Assembly (NCBI GenBank): GCA_018398805.1 | Contig: JAGFBZ010000863.1 | Coordinates: 992,001-1,056,000, forward strand | Direction: 5' to 3' | Source of the DNA: Hirundichthys speculiger | Lineage: Eukaryota > Chordata > Actinopteri > Beloniformes > Exocoetidae | Length of the DNA: 64,000 bases | Shown: positions 1 to 12,682 of the stretch, one piece after another | Numbering within the stretch: the stretch's first letter is position 1 | Layout: each line of letters starts with the position of its first letter | The notes under the pieces: generated by a model | Database searches by the model: none | Told to the model about the DNA's origin: nothing | What the model saw: only the letters and a program-made list of their open reading frames with translations | Translations under genes and position numbers: made by a program

Positions 1-1834
1 ACGGTGTGGTGTGACTATCAAGGCCCAAATAGTCACCTAGAAAGGATCACAGGCCTCCATCTGACGCGCTTGTCCAAACTAGAGAAAAACATAAAGCCAT
101 ATGCAATTTGATGGTGTTTATCGTCAGGTATTTACAGGCGTGCTTTCAAACTGGACTTGGCGATTTAATGCTAAATAGCAGTCAAGATAAATATCAGCTC
201 CCTGCGTCCCTTCTCCTAGTTCAAACGAAAGATTCACCAGTGCAGGTGATGCTCATTAGACAATCATCCAGCTCCAGTGACACACCCACACACAGTCAGC
301 TCCACACACACACACACCCCATCACACACACACAGTGACAAATGAGAAACCTTTTCCTGCCTCTACGGTATCCAGGACCTTCTTGCCAGTGTGTTTCTCC
401 GCTGCACTAAGAAGTTGCAGCTCACACTAACAGGCTTAACCTCTTCTTAGAGAGCACCCAAAACAAAATCTGTTTGTTTGTTTTGGTTTAGTTCTTGTGC
501 TTCAGAATGGCCTCCACCTGACCCCTCCATTCTTGACCAGGAAGAACTGCAATGATTTAAAGTATTTATTACTGTTGGTGAGATGCAGGAACAGAAATGT
601 TGTCAATGGTTTGTACCTGAGACTATTCCAGGGCTGGGAGCTTTAAAAATGCAATCAAAATAAACTTCATACCGAATCAGCTGGATTAATGCTATTAAAT
701 AAGCAAGTGAGAGAAGCATATATGCTTGTACGTGGCAGGTTTCTTCATTTTTATATTATTGTCAGTCGTACATACAAATCAAATAAGAGAACCGTCCCGT
801 TAGTGGTGACTTTAGTGTAATAATTCAAGCATTAACCTCCTAAGCTATTGTTAGTTACTGGATGTAACTGATCAGTAATTAAATGAGCAAAGGAAAATGC
901 AATAAATAATATTCCTGGTGCAACGGCAGCTTTTACTTCTGTGCTTTGTAAATTGTCTATATTCTAACCCAGAATTAAATAAACTCTGGTTATTTGACAA
1001 ATCTCTCTTTTTTTTTTTTTTTTTTGTGAATGTGCTGGTGTATCCAAAACACTTCAAAATGTTTATGTTTTACAGCAGATTTTGTAGAGAAAGAGACAGA
1101 AACAGAATATAAACACTTGTGAAGCGAGTCTGTTTTCAGAAAGACACCAGTGCTGTAGAGCACACCACCACTCTCTCCCCTCAATACAGGAGAATAGGGT
1201 TTAAAAGTACTAAACAAATAAGTAAATAAAAACTTTGCAACTTTTAGATAGAAAGATAAAGTATGGTGTTTTTGTACTTGATTTTTTATTTTTTATTTAT
1301 GAAGCTGCACTTTTTAAAACACAGACTGATTTTGGTTCCAAAGCCTGCTTACTATGCCCCAGTTTCATCGTCAGATATTGGCTACAGGTTTTTTATGTTA
1401 GAAGAGCAAATTCTGTTCCAAAAGGAACATATGTTTCTCAATGCAATAAGAGGGTTTCTCTGCATAGTTCAGTTACCAAAAATCATTCTGGTTTTCATTT
1501 ACAGAGCACACATTTTGGATATTATCCGAAACAGACATGCTTTCTTTTGGTAGATTATTGCTAAACCTACTAAAGTGAGTTATAAAAAAAAGAAACAATA
1601 ACCAGCATAAATTATACATTTATTAAACTCAAAGCTAAAAATATTATAACACTGGCAGCAATGATAAAAACAGCATAATAATTAATGCTAAAACTAAAGG
1701 CACTCATTTGAACCCCATTGTCATCCCACTTCAATTGTTGCCTACATCTAATATCCCCCTTTATTTTTTTAAAGGTTTTCTGTATTCATACATATTAATT
1801 GAAAAAAAAAAAAAATCATCTTCTCATGGTCTCC
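1..1834. other. Unassigned AT-rich DNA
   Basis: No gene or transposon is recognised here. The stretch holds a short CA-rich microsatellite at about 300-340 and a T run at about 1008-1025. All open frames are short, composition-driven and unlike any family I know. It could be intron or intergenic DNA. Confidence 0.6.
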
Positions 1835-1837
1835 TTC

Positions 1838-1946
1838 TTCTCACGGACTGGTGACCTGTCCAGGGTGTACCCCTGAATTCACCCGAAAAGAGCTGGGTGG
1901 TTGGAAGGATGGAAGGATTGATGGATGGATGGGATGGTCTCCAGCT
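1838..1946 (+). repeat. tRNA-headed teleost repeat, 3' tail only
   Basis: The block reads through the common fish repeat motif 'gacctgtccagggtgtaccc' and runs into a GGAT/GGAA-rich tail. It is the 3' end of an interspersed repeat whose tRNA-like head appears separately at 45452-45545 and whose middle is at 43497-43712. The head and middle are absent here, so the copy is 5'-truncated. Other tails lie at 61690-61895 on this strand and at 13290-13395 and 30955-31100 on the other. Confidence 0.65.
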
Positions 1947-1953
1947 CACTTCC

Positions 1954-2559
1954 TGTGTTGACCATATATGGTTTTCTACTTCTCTCTGCCCAGTTTCATC
2001 TCACTAATTAACTCTGATCAGTCACACCTGTTCTCTCCCCACCTTTAGCATGTCTGCAGCTCTCTCCCTTTGCCAGATTGTGCCATTCTTTTTGGAAGAC
2101 ACTCTCAAGTCCTGACATCGTTTTTCATGATTGGACTGGTATATTTGGACCTTGAACCTGTCTTGGACCGAGAACTCTGTTTTGCCTCTGAACAGCTTTG
2201 TAAGGCTAATCTGTCGGCCTTGTTTATGTCCTGTCTGTCTCCATGGATCTGTACCTTGGATTCATTTGGAACCCTTGATCCTGACTACAGACCGGTCTTT
2301 GATTCTGATCACTGCCTGTACCCTCTATATTATTATTTTATTCTACTTTATTTTTCAAACCAAGTGGTGAGCACTCACCTGTTTGTATAAAGGTCTTCAA
2401 TCATCCTCTCCTACCTACCTACCTGCATCCTTTCCTGCTCCGGCTTTCACCTGTTTGGAATAATCTCCATTTTCCCTTCAGACTTTACTGCAAACTTCAA
2501 TTAAAGCTTTTTAACTCCATCTCCTCTGTTAGTCTTTTTTTGAGCCCAGCCACAACACA
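1954..2559 (+). mobile_element. Putative solo LTR
   Basis: The unit begins TGTGTTG and ends CAACACA, a 7-bp inverted terminus with the TG...CA ends usual for LTRs. It contains many short pyrimidine-rich 'cctgtctgtct' style segments and an AATTAAAG polyadenylation-like signal close to its 3' end, followed by 'aactccatctcctctg', the layout seen in many fish gypsy LTRs. No 5-bp target duplication is visible (cttcc on the left, attca on the right) and no internal region follows, so a solo LTR is inferred. Frames inside it are not taken as genes. Confidence 0.45.
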
Positions 2560-2773
2560 ATTCATCACACATCTGGTCCCTATTGTGTCTTAATATTAAG
2601 GAATCTGATCCTTAAAATGAACAACACATGACAAACTGTAATTATTACACAAATCTAATTAGTAGCCTATATAAAATGGGGAAGTAGTGGCAAGGTGCAC
2701 TTGGGACATAGAAGCTACCTGAGTACTGCAGAATGTAACATGTAGGGGGCAGCGCTCTCACTAATCTGGGGCT

Positions 2774-2990
2774 TTGCAGATTTACAGTTTTCCAGTATTT
2801 CCTACTTTATCCATCAGTGCAAATATTTTCCTTGTCAAAATGATGGGAACACAGCCTGGGATTTCTTGTGAGGGTCAGCACCTTGATGTTCTTCCCTGTT
2901 TTGGCCGTCCTTTCATGCTGATTCAGTTCTTTCCATCTTCTATATGCAGAGAGATCTTTCATTTTATGCACGTCACGTCAGCCCTGAAGG
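2774..2990 (+). repeat. Unclassified repeat, copy A
   Basis: The core at about 2850-2940 matches the reverse complement of about 19085-19180, sharing 'atttcttgtgagg' and 'ttcttccctgttttg' and further scattered matches, including ATTCAGT. The two copies are on opposite strands and clearly diverged. I cannot place the family. The similarity shows only that this is interspersed repeat DNA. Confidence 0.5.
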
Positions 2991-5324
2991 GACAGATGTG
3001 TAGCATCTTTGCTTTGGATCTCTGATTTACACTCTGCAGCATCGCAGCAGTTCACCATAGCGGTCTGAAGGTAGAAAATGACGTACAATGAATGATCTGT
3101 ATCGCTTGTTGATTTCTATTATCGGAAGTGTTCGTGTCTGCAAAAAGCTCCAAATGCAACTCATTACTGCTACGTAGTAGATAAAAATAACACCATTTTG
3201 GCGTACTCAGGTAGTAGTCAGTAGGCATGACTGCTAATAGAAAAGTCAGCAAGCTGCTCTGGAGCATTTAGGTGTGTTTTAACACAATGCTAAAGAAGAA
3301 AGGGCTCAGATATAATCTTAAGCCCTTTTCACTGAGCAGTCGCTCAATATCTCCATAAAAAGTCACACTTGTTAACCCTCTAATGGTCATATTTGGAGAT
3401 TCACACAGACTGAATGGAAATGGTTCAGTGTCGTGCCATTGTGCAGAATCTGAGTGAGAGTAAGAGTTGTGCCATGCCAGCTCATCTTTGCACGCAGAGC
3501 TCACCTTTCCTTGTTTTGCCTTTGTTACTACAGACCAACATGCCCTGTTGTTCCAGCCTGGATATATTCACTAAAAAGCTCTGGCTGAATATCAATGAGA
3601 AAGTCCTGCCTTATAAGTGTTGTGTGTACTTGTTGCTGCCTATCAATCTGGAAAATGCTATAAGGCCACATTATTTTACATCTTTTTTTTTTTTTTTTTT
3701 ACTGTATTTCATTTGCCTTAACTGCAGTATTTTCATGTTTAAGGTTAAAGGTTGCCATGCACACATAATAATGGGAGAAAACTAAAACACTGGAAGAGCA
3801 TAGCTCCCTGATGTTTGTTCATTTTAGGTCACAGAACAAATGACTCAAAAGCTGATGTGGTGTCTTCCTTCTTGGTTATCTTGGTAAAGGGTCATGTTGT
3901 CATGATAATCTTTTTGTTTTTTTTTAATCTAGAATGCTTGGGTAAAGGTAAAATAAGATAAAATGAGAACCAAGTAGTGGAAAATGCACCTCCCTTTGAA
4001 ATAAAATAAGAGTTGTGTTCCCATTTAAAAAAAAACAAAAAACAATGACCCGACCTCAAAATGGTTTGACAGTGGACACTCTTTAAAAACCTGAGTCACC
4101 AGAGCCTGTGATATTTACAGTGTAGCATTGCATTGCTCATATTTTATTGACACTGTACATCTCTTTTTCATTGCACAGCTTTTTACATTATACATCTCAG
4201 TATGTTTATACCATTTAATTTAAATCTTAAAAGTTACTATAACTCTGCCTTTGATGCATAACTTTTATGAGATATATATATAGTATGCACATCAACCAAG
4301 AATTACTTTACATAAATTTAAAACAATCAGCAGCAAATAATGAGTTTGTTACAAACTAGATGGAGAAGCCAGCCTCCGTTCACTCAGAGGTCCGTGTCTC
4401 TCTCTGCCTTCCTCAATCTCTGTTCTGCTCGTGCGCCTCTGTTTACATTCCCCTCAAACAGCAGGAAACCATTTTTAAAGCAGTCGCCACAGATTGAGGA
4501 GCATGTGCATATGCATGTCAGAGATACTAGCAGAGGGCCTGTCACAGATAAACAAAGTTTAAAAAACAAAAATGTGAAAAAAAAATCACCCCTCTGCTGG
4601 GATAGGCTGGTGGAGAAAGAATGGGCAGTTTTGTTTTGTTTCTCAGTTTTTTAGAGTCTTCAGAATGCATACATTTTTTTTGACAAATGTTTTTATTGTC
4701 TTTCTCCAATGATAACATAAACACCCCCCCCAAAAAAACAAGCAACATCGATAAACAGGTACAGTCACTTGAAGGCATTCCAAATGTAGAAATACTCGTG
4801 GTATTTATGGTGTTGTGGGTAACCGACTGCTTTTCCTCATGGCATTTACTGAAAGGGACCAGCTAACACAGAATGAAAAACAAGTATGCATGCACAGATA
4901 TACATTAAACCCTTGTATACAATTCTCTCACCTGAACCTAATGTAACAAGATGGTGATCTTATCAAAAATAAGAACACGAATAGACCAGAAATTCCAGAA
5001 AATCTTTACAAAGGTGGTAACTATATCTGTAGGTTTAAGCAAGACACCAGAGTTGTCCCTCAACCTAACATATATCCTGCCACTCTTCTATGGTAATGTT
5101 TACTTGAAGGTTTCAACAACATGCACATCTTTTTTCCTTGTTTATCAACTGCAACAATGATAGTCTGATAGAATTATGAGATTAACTGAGTTCCATATTG
5201 GCTTGAAACTGTCTTTACCAAAGAATTCTGGGAGCGGCGGTTTGTAGAGTTCTGTGTCTTCGCTATGAAGCTTCTTATCTGGAGATACCTGGAAAAAATG
5301 TTTTGAATCAGTGCTAAACTCACA
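2991..5324. other. Unassigned AT-rich DNA
   Basis: No gene, RNA or transposon is recognised. The stretch holds poly-T and poly-A runs (about 3682-3700 and 4028-4045). Frames at 3414-3785 and 4340-4654 have skewed composition and resemble no known family. Confidence 0.55.
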
Positions 5325-5820
5325 CAAGGTAATGGTGTGGGGGTTATTTTCTTTGAACACTTTTGGTCCTTCAGTACCAGTTGAGCACACTTTAAATGCC
5401 ACAGCCTACCTGGGTATTGTTGCCATGTCCATCCCTTTATGACCACAGTGTACCCATCTTCAGATGGCTCTTTACAACAAGATGATGCACCACGTCACAA
5501 AACTTAAAGCATATCAAACTGGTTTCTTGAACATGAGAGTGAGTTCACTGTACTCCAATGGCCTCCACAATCACCAGATCTCAATCCGATAGAGCACCTT
5601 TGGGATGTGGTGGAACGGGAGATTAGTATAATGGATGTGCAGCCGAAAAAATCTCCAGCAGCTGCAAGATGCTGTCATGTTAATATGAACCAAAATCTCT
5701 GAGGAATATTTACAACGACTTGTTGAATTTATGCCACAAAGACTGAAGGCAGGTTGTGAAGGTAAACGGGCGCCCAGCCTGGTACTAGTAAGGTGCACCG
5801 CATAAAGTGATCGGTGAATA
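5325..5820 (+). pseudogene. Tc1-like transposase, 3' remnant with right end
   Basis: The block encodes the C-terminal half of a Tc1/mariner (DD34E) transposase in broken frames. 'QDDAPRHK' (about 5479-5502) carries the second catalytic aspartate and 'SPDLNPIEHLW' (about 5567-5600) the final glutamate. The 3' end reads 'ataaagtgatcggtgaata', close to the inverted terminus of a common fish Tc1 family. The N-terminal DNA-binding half and left terminus are missing, and the frame carries indels, so it is a dead 5'-truncated copy. Confidence 0.8.
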
Positions 5821-7120
5821 ATGCTTTATTCATAGGATGATTTGTTATACTGTGTAGTTACAATGACCAGTTTCTGTCTAGTTTCTTTAGTATCATTGAT
5901 AATGATTTCTGTCTCAAGTTCTTAGATATTTTTTTTAGCTCAATAAGTTTTATAAGCAAATAAGTATTGCTTGTTATAGATGCTGCTGGTATAACTGCTC
6001 ATTTGCCTTCCATATACAGGAACTGAATTCCTCCCAGCTTGTTGATGCTGATGTTTGAGTAGTATTTACTTTGAGAAAGATGTCATAATATTAAACAAAT
6101 TTAAAAAACTAATTATTATTAAGCCATCATGGGCTTAATTGCCACATAGTTGGGCCCTTAATAGTGTAGCTGACTGACAGTAAAGCATGGTCCTGAAACA
6201 ATTTTTTTAGACCCAGAAACATTCCCATTGGTTACCATTGATGTAGAAATGATTTTTAAATCTCCAGATATTATAAATATTTAACACACTCAAAGTGTTG
6301 TATTATTTCTCTACTCCGGTGTCCACAACTGAGGACAGTTAAATTCTCCTGCCATTAAAAATGTAACCATGTTATTGTGATGACTTTAAAAACAAGTTAT
6401 TATAAAAGTGTGTCATCATTGTTCAGACCATATGAACATACTAAATTGATATCTTGGCTTCGTAAACAGCCCTGAACTATAACACATCTGCCTGCTGTGC
6501 TCCAGGTATTATAGACTCATAACAGGACGGATGAACGTAGACCAGTAGACCAGTAGACCAGTCTGGTCCTGGGGTGATGGGAGTTAGCTGGCGTTTTCTC
6601 ACCCGCGAAGAAGATTTGAGACGGATTAAGATTAGGAGAGGGGTGATGGTAATAGTGGTGACAATTTCCTTAGTACTTTGGTCACTTACGTGTGAGTGTA
6701 TATGGGCAAGGACACATTTATGCTTTACACCCCTCCCCCAACACCCCCACCCCTACTGTCAACACAATCGATCGATAATGTTTACATGAATTCTCCACAT
6801 GCACACAGGTCTATAGCTTGATAGGAAGGTGTTCATCCAGTCTTATTGTTGGTAGTTTCTGCTTCTTATATATTGTCTTTTAAGTTTGTTCACTGTCACA
6901 ACACAATCCACTACACAGCACCCCTCACACTTCACAACCCAGCACACATGTTTCACTGCTGGTGTTTTTTAGTCTTCTCTGACGAAATCAGGATTTAAGA
7001 TGTTAATAAAGATGTTAGAATTTACTGCCAGAGAGGACTGGTGAAGGATACATTCACCCTTCACATTCCCACAAAAAAGTCCGCGACAACATTAAATTGC
7101 ATATACATACTAGATGGTTT
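5821..7120. other. Unassigned AT-rich DNA with an 8-bp tandem repeat
   Basis: No gene or transposon is recognised. At 6537-6562 the 8-mer 'gtagacca' is repeated just over three times in perfect tandem. A C-rich tract lies at about 6728-6755. Confidence 0.55.
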
Positions 7121-7128
7121 AGCTAGAT

Positions 7129-7425
7129 CAGTGGTGCGCAAATTGTGGTACGTGTACCACTGGTGGTACGCGAGCGCTCTCTGGTGGTACGCGGAGGAAC
7201 GTCATGACTTGTCAATGCATGACAATGCATTATAAATACAATGTTTCAAATGAAATTCAGGTAACAATAAATAACCACAACAAGGAATAAACATCTCTCC
7301 TGTGTGTTTAAAGCTAATTGAGAAGGCATATATGGCTATATTTTAAAATTGGTCATCATGGTGGTACTTGGAGAGCTCAATAGTTTCTCAGGTGGTACGC
7401 AGCATTAAAAGTTTGAGAACCACTG
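7129..7425. mobile_element. hAT-type MITE, 297 bp, perfect target duplication
   Basis: The element starts CAGTGGTGCGCAAA and ends TTTGAGAACCACTG, imperfect inverted termini of the hAT 'CAGTGGT' kind. It is flanked on both sides by the same 8-mer AGCTAGAT (7121-7128 and 7426-7433), the duplication length of hAT insertions. 'GGTGGTACG'-like motifs recur inside near both ends. It encodes no transposase, so it depended on a hAT transposase supplied elsewhere. Confidence 0.88.
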
Positions 7426-7433
7426 AGCTAGAT

Positions 7434-8487
7434 GATAGCACTAACCATGAATGCAGACAAAAAAATAAATAAATAAAATTCATCCTGTAAACCAAATGGA
7501 TTTTCTCTATTAGATTGTTAGATTGACTGGTGCACGAAGCTCTTCTTCCAATCATTGCTACGTTAGTTGCAGTATCAAAGACTGACAATTCATTTGGTAC
7601 CCCTGCCAACTTTGTCACAGCAAAGGATTGCTAATGAACTCCTTTGCATGTAATTATTACTAATCCTTGAAGAATTGTGAATACACAGAGATGAAATACA
7701 GTCTTTCTTTCTTTGAATGTCTCTGTTGCTTCCTTGGTGGTCCCAACTTTCTAGTGATGTTTGATGTCCAGCCATTAGCACAATCACATTATCCATTATA
7801 TCCTGCTGTATAGGGCTACTGTATGGGGTCTGTGTGTCTGCCTGTTGTACTGTTCTATCATAAGGCCAATACAATTAGCAGTCTGACCTTGTGGCAAAGG
7901 ACATCACCAGCACTGCTAATGACCCTCAATGACCTCATAGCTCTATGTCAAGCTCCATGGCAATGTGTTTATGTGTACGAGTTTTTTAGAATTCAAAGCC
8001 TCAATCAGAATGGTAGAAACTTTGGAAATGTTAAGGGAGCTTTGATGTCCAGTGGATGACACATAAGCAGAATGACAGAGATGTGTGTTCATTCCATTAT
8101 CAGTTTTTTACGCCAAAAATATTGCATTATCTAATTTTATGAAACGCCTTGCCTTGGGATAAATGTTCTCCTTTTTTCAAGAATGCATATTTTATCTTAA
8201 AAATCTTAAGCCTTTCACAGAGGTTTGCAGTACCAGTATGAGCACCACAAAGGCAAATACTACTGATACAATGCTGAAATATGCCACTACTTTGTAATAA
8301 TTTCATGACAATAATGCAACATTGTAGAAACTCTTTAATTGAGGTAGCAATAAAAACATCGTCCCATCAGCATATTAAATAATGGTGAATATAATATATA
8401 TAACTGACATAAAGAGCAAAGCAAATAGTTCATGTTGAATTGTTCTTGAGTTTCTGAAAAGCACAGAAGTAATTACCCATGGTAACA
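7434..8487. other. Unassigned AT-rich DNA
   Basis: No supportable gene or repeat family is seen between the hAT MITE and the LINE. Short frames on both strands are composition-driven. Confidence 0.55.
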
Positions 8488-8966
8488 ATTCAATTCAATT
8501 CAGGTTAATAATACTTTATTGATCCCTGAAGGGAAAATAAATTGCTGCAGTTTTCTTCAGTTATTCATTGTAGAAGGTTGTTGCTATGAGCAGGAAGGAT
8601 CTCCTGTCGCGGTCTGTATGAGCAATCTGAAGAAGCTTCTGACTGATGACACTGTTGATGAATCATTGTGTTGTTTAGAGGATGCAACATCCTGCTGCAA
8701 ACACCGAAGAACGTAGCTTCCTTTAGAAGTAAAGTTTGTTCTGTCCCTTTTTATAAACAGCGTCAATGTTGCATCTCCAGTCCAGTCTGCTGTCCAGGTG
8801 AACACTAAGGTATTGTGGAGGCATCCACCTGTGTCTTTTAGAGTTTCTTTTGTAAGCAAAGCAGGTTGGATGGTGTTAAATGCACTGGAGAACTCAAAGA
8901 ACATGATCCTCATGGTGCTGTCTGCTTTGTCCAGATGACTGTGGGTTCATTGAAGCAGCTGTACGA

Positions 8967-9251
8967 TAGAGATGCGCGGATGAACCGCGCACCCGCGGGC
9001 GGAGCGGATAATCCGCATATCGGGCGGATGACTCGTCAAAAAATAATACTTTAATTAAATTCGGGCGGATTGCGGTTGAAGCACTCAAATAATAATAATA
9101 AGAAAAAATATTTTACATATTATTAAAAAGGATGGCGGGTCGGTTCGGTTTTGAAAATTGGTGAAAAAACGTTCCTGCAAATGGATAGCGGGCGGATAGA
9201 GATTTTAAGAAGCGGTTGCGGGTTAAAATATACGTCATCCGCGCATCTCTA
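8967..9251. mobile_element. hAT-type MITE, 285 bp, within LINE copy 1
   Basis: The termini are a perfect 17-bp inverted repeat beginning TAGAGATGCGCGG. The flanks CTGTACGA (8959-8966) and TTGTACGA (9252-9259) are an 8-bp target duplication differing at one base. The interior contains GCGGG/CCCGC motifs near each end and an AT-rich centre with no coding capacity. It is a non-autonomous hAT derivative inserted after the LINE. Confidence 0.9.
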
Positions 9252-9530
9252 TTGTACGATGGTGTCTTCAACTCCAACTTCACGATGATAAGCAAACTGC
9301 AGTGGGTCCCGGAAGGTGCTTCTTTGCTCATTTAGGTGGACCAGTAAACCTCTCTCCAGGACTTTCATGATGTGTGATGTTAGGGCTACAGGTCTACAGT
9401 TACTGGAAGAAGATGGTTAAGATCTTTTTGGTACTGGAACAAGGCAGGATGTCTTCCACAGCACGAGAACCTTCTCCTGGCTCGAGCTAATGTTGATGAG
9501 GTGCTGTAGAATCCCACATAGCTGGTCCAC

Positions 9531-10347
9531 CAGTGTTGGGCAAGTTCACTTTCTACACAAACTAGTTCAGTTCATAGTTCATATGAAAAACTTGGAACAA
9601 TAGTTCACCATTTCAAAAAATTAACTAAATAGTTCATTGTTAGTTCATTTTTAGTTCTTTTTTTAAAATTTATTTTCAATGTTGCTGCGAGCACTTATTT
9701 GTCAAAATGATTGCCACTGCCCACATACTACACCACCACAAACAGCAATTATTTTATCCATTTTATCTGTTGAAAACTATGTGTCCAATTCAGAATCTTT
9801 ATCCAACCAGGGTTCACATTAGCATTGAAGGGACAGCTCCCTATTCAAAATATGAGGAAAAACTTGCTGGCCAAATGGTCTTTTTATAAGACAAAAACAG
9901 GTCCTTAAGGTGCAAATGTTTTTTTTTCCCCCATTTCAATATTTCAACCCCCGACTCCAAAGATTACAGTGTAATCTTTGGAGTCTGGGCCGCTCCTCCG
10001 GCTCTGGGTGACTGCAGCTTTCATCTTCCTCCAAACTTGTTTTAAACGTTTGATGATGCAATTGTTAACGTGACAGACGCGACAGCCCATGTTGCCATGT
10101 TTGATTGCTTTCCAAAGACAGATATTAGGCCTGTTTGTGGTTTATCTTAAATGGGGTTCGCTGGAAACCTGGCACGGTTTTGACCGTGCGTGAACTTTGA
10201 AAGAGCGTCGTTCACAACTTGCCCAAATGAACTTGTTCATACCCGACGGTCGTGAAGGGGAAAGAGAGTGCGTTCAGTTCGCGTTCACACAAAATACGAA
10301 CTAGTTTGTGAACTTTCGTTCAATGAACGCGTTCAGGTACAACACTG
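9531..10347. mobile_element. hAT-type non-autonomous element, 817 bp, within LINE copy 1
   Basis: The left end reads CAGTGTTGGGCAAGTTCA and the right end ACAACACTG. The flanks TGGTCCAC (9523-9530) and TGGTCCAT (10348-10355) form an 8-bp target duplication with one mismatch. Many 'agttca'/'tgaact' motifs are repeated near both ends. No transposase is recognisable, although 817 bp is long for a MITE. It is probably an internally deleted hAT copy. Confidence 0.87.
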
Positions 10348-11028
10348 TGGTCCATACAGGCTTTCAGGACTCTGGGGCTGACGCCATCTGGACCTACAGC
10401 TTTGTTCCCATTCAGTCTCTCCAGTTGCCTTCTGCACCTGACTTGAGACAGACAGATGGGAGGAGGAGAGAGGCCCAGCCAACTCCTGATGTGGTCATAG
10501 ACTACAATGGAGCAGCAACAAGTTCCATAACTGAGATGGGAAATGAGACATCTGAGATGTGACCGGGAAGCTGTGGGTCAAGGGAGGATGGGAGCTCTGT
10601 TTAGCTGGAGGCAGAAGAGGATGCTGAGCTTGTCTCTGAACCAACCCTTTTAAAGAATAATTCAGTTCATTCACTCTGCTGAGACTTAAATTTATCTGAT
10701 CCTCTTCCTGCTGAAACTGATGAACACTGATAAACTCTATGTTTCACATCAGTGTGTCCTGGGACCATCTGAGGTTGACAAGCACTGCAATTACACCACC
10801 TTTGCTTTTTCTGCTTCTCTTCATATCTTTGTTAGCCTTTATTGTCTGAAATCTGGGCAGAGAGAACTCTGGGGTTGGGAATATGCTCCTGAAGCCATAT
10901 TAAACTGTACTACCAAACTCCAGATTTTTCCTTGCCGGAGCGCTGAAGGCTTCAGCACAAGCCTAGACCCATGTTGCTAGTAAGAGCTCTCACATTCCCC
11001 GTTGTAAAGGAGGGAAGAGCTGGTTTAA

Positions 11029-12682
11029 CCTTCCTCCTGTGTTAGCTTTCTGTTACCATCCCCGGTGTTAACAGGTCGGTTTCGACCCGTGTCTTAAATC
11101 AGCTTTAAAGTACACTAAAAACAATAACAAAATCATAACTTTTTTTTGTCATCTCTTAGTTACCTTGTTAGGCTTCCTTATTCATGAAAATGTTCGGGTT
11201 CAATATTTTTGGTGTGGGTCTCTGGGTCTTTTATTTTCATCAGTATACCTCTTGATTTCAATTAAAAAAAGAAAACTTAAACTCAAGAGAATCCTTTAAA
11301 TAAATAAAAGGTTGTTGTGTTATTTGAATATCACTGAGGGGTATAGAACACATCTCTGGTTTATTTTTTCATTTTAATATTAATAATTATAGTAACATCT
11401 ATGGTGTTAGGGGTCAGTTTTGACTCATATATTTTCTTCAAGAAAATGCCAAAAAAAAAAAAAAAAACCCCAAAAAACAGTTTTGACTGCAATACAACTT
11501 AATTTAACTTAACTGAACTTAATATAAACAAATTGAAACACAGAGCAGGTCATAACACAAACTATTGATTTACAAGTTCAAACAAACAACAAGCAATCAA
11601 ACAAATCAAATCAATAGAAATCAATCTTTACTTTCCAAAACTAATAGCTAAATAAGCTAAATAAAGATAAAAAAGTAAAAGTCTCTGTGTGCAAGAACAT
11701 GCTTTTGTGTGTGTGTTTGTTTAGATGTATGTGTGGCAAAAAAAAGACACTTTTAGTGTGTTCTTTTAGCAAGAAGGAACACCAATGAAGCATCAAGGTA
11801 CCAGATGTCACCGCAGACTTTTTTTCGTCCAGGTTTGTCATAGCAATGATGACTTTTTATTGGCAATGGCGTAAATAGCTGAAAACATGTTTTTATGTCA
11901 GTGACTCTGGTCACAGCAAACTGTGTGATATCAGGGGTCATTTTGATGATATTTTCAGCAGCTGCCCTGCCATGTGCATGTTGAGGTAGTAAACTCCAAA
12001 AGATCCTAACCATTTTTTTGACTTGAATCCTTCAGCAGGAGCAGCCTCAGCACCAGTGACCTCCTCATCAGACTCAGGTGTGTCTGTCTCTTCTGGCTGA
12101 TTACTCCACGTTGTCTTCTTCCTCAGAAACTTGCTCCTCTTCATCGCTAAGCTGATCTGAGTCTTCTCCCATATTTTCCCCAAAAATATTATCTAGAACT
12201 TCACTCACTGTAAATCTTTTTTTATTTTTGCACACTGTAAATTGGAGATGTGCCCTCTGCAGGTCAAATGAGTAAAGTGACCTCATAGTGACCTGGTGAA
12301 GTGACCTGGACATGCCCGTCTATATTTGGTTCGTTTTTTAGCAGTTATACTTGACAAATAAGCTTCCCCTGAAGCTCACATGATTAGGAGAGGAGGTGGC
12401 GGTCAGCCCGTTGGCTGGCAGTGCACTTATGATTTCAATTTTGGCTCTAATTATTGCTTTATAATCGTATTTTTATAACCGGGTCGAACCGACCCTAACA
12501 CCACAAACGACATCATAATTTCAACCAGAGCATTTTAAAATGTAGTAAAGAAACATTTTTTTTGTTCAATTTTGTTGAAAGAGAGGTTCCTGACAAAGTC
12601 AAAAAGCCTTGATGCAATAGTGATTCTTTTATGCATTTAAAAACTAAAACGGGTCAGTGGCGACCCTAACACAAGATGAAGG
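11029..12682 (-). mobile_element. piggyBac-like element, 1654 bp, defective
   Basis: TTAA lies at both ends (11025-11028 and 12683-12686), the signature piggyBac target. The termini are imperfect inverted repeats (CCTTCCTCCTGTGTTAG on the left, CTAACACAAGATGAAGG on the right). On the minus strand an acidic N-terminal segment, 'SDQLSDEEEQVSEEED' (about 12110-12160), is followed by 'EETDTPESDEEVTGAE' and, about 11760-11940, by 'FAVTRVTDIK...LFTPLP', which fits the start of the piggyBac core. Frameshifts break the frame, and most of the catalytic domain is gone. GGGTCGAACCGACCC-like motifs lie in the right half (about 12478-12500). Confidence 0.85.
11753..12313 (-). pseudogene. piggyBac transposase N-terminal remnant
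   Basis: Three overlapping broken frames read acidic N-terminus, then 'STWSNQPEETDTPESDEE', then the beginning of the transposase core ('DITQFAVTRVTDIKTCFQLF', about 11880-11940). PiggyBac transposases are usually about 550-600 residues. Under 200 can be recognised here and none of the DDD catalytic aspartates is seen. The protein would have cut and pasted the element at TTAA sites. This copy cannot. Confidence 0.75.

Noticed and set aside
2070..2390. 106-codon plus-strand frame
   Set aside because: It lies within the LTR-like unit and shows no recognised domain.
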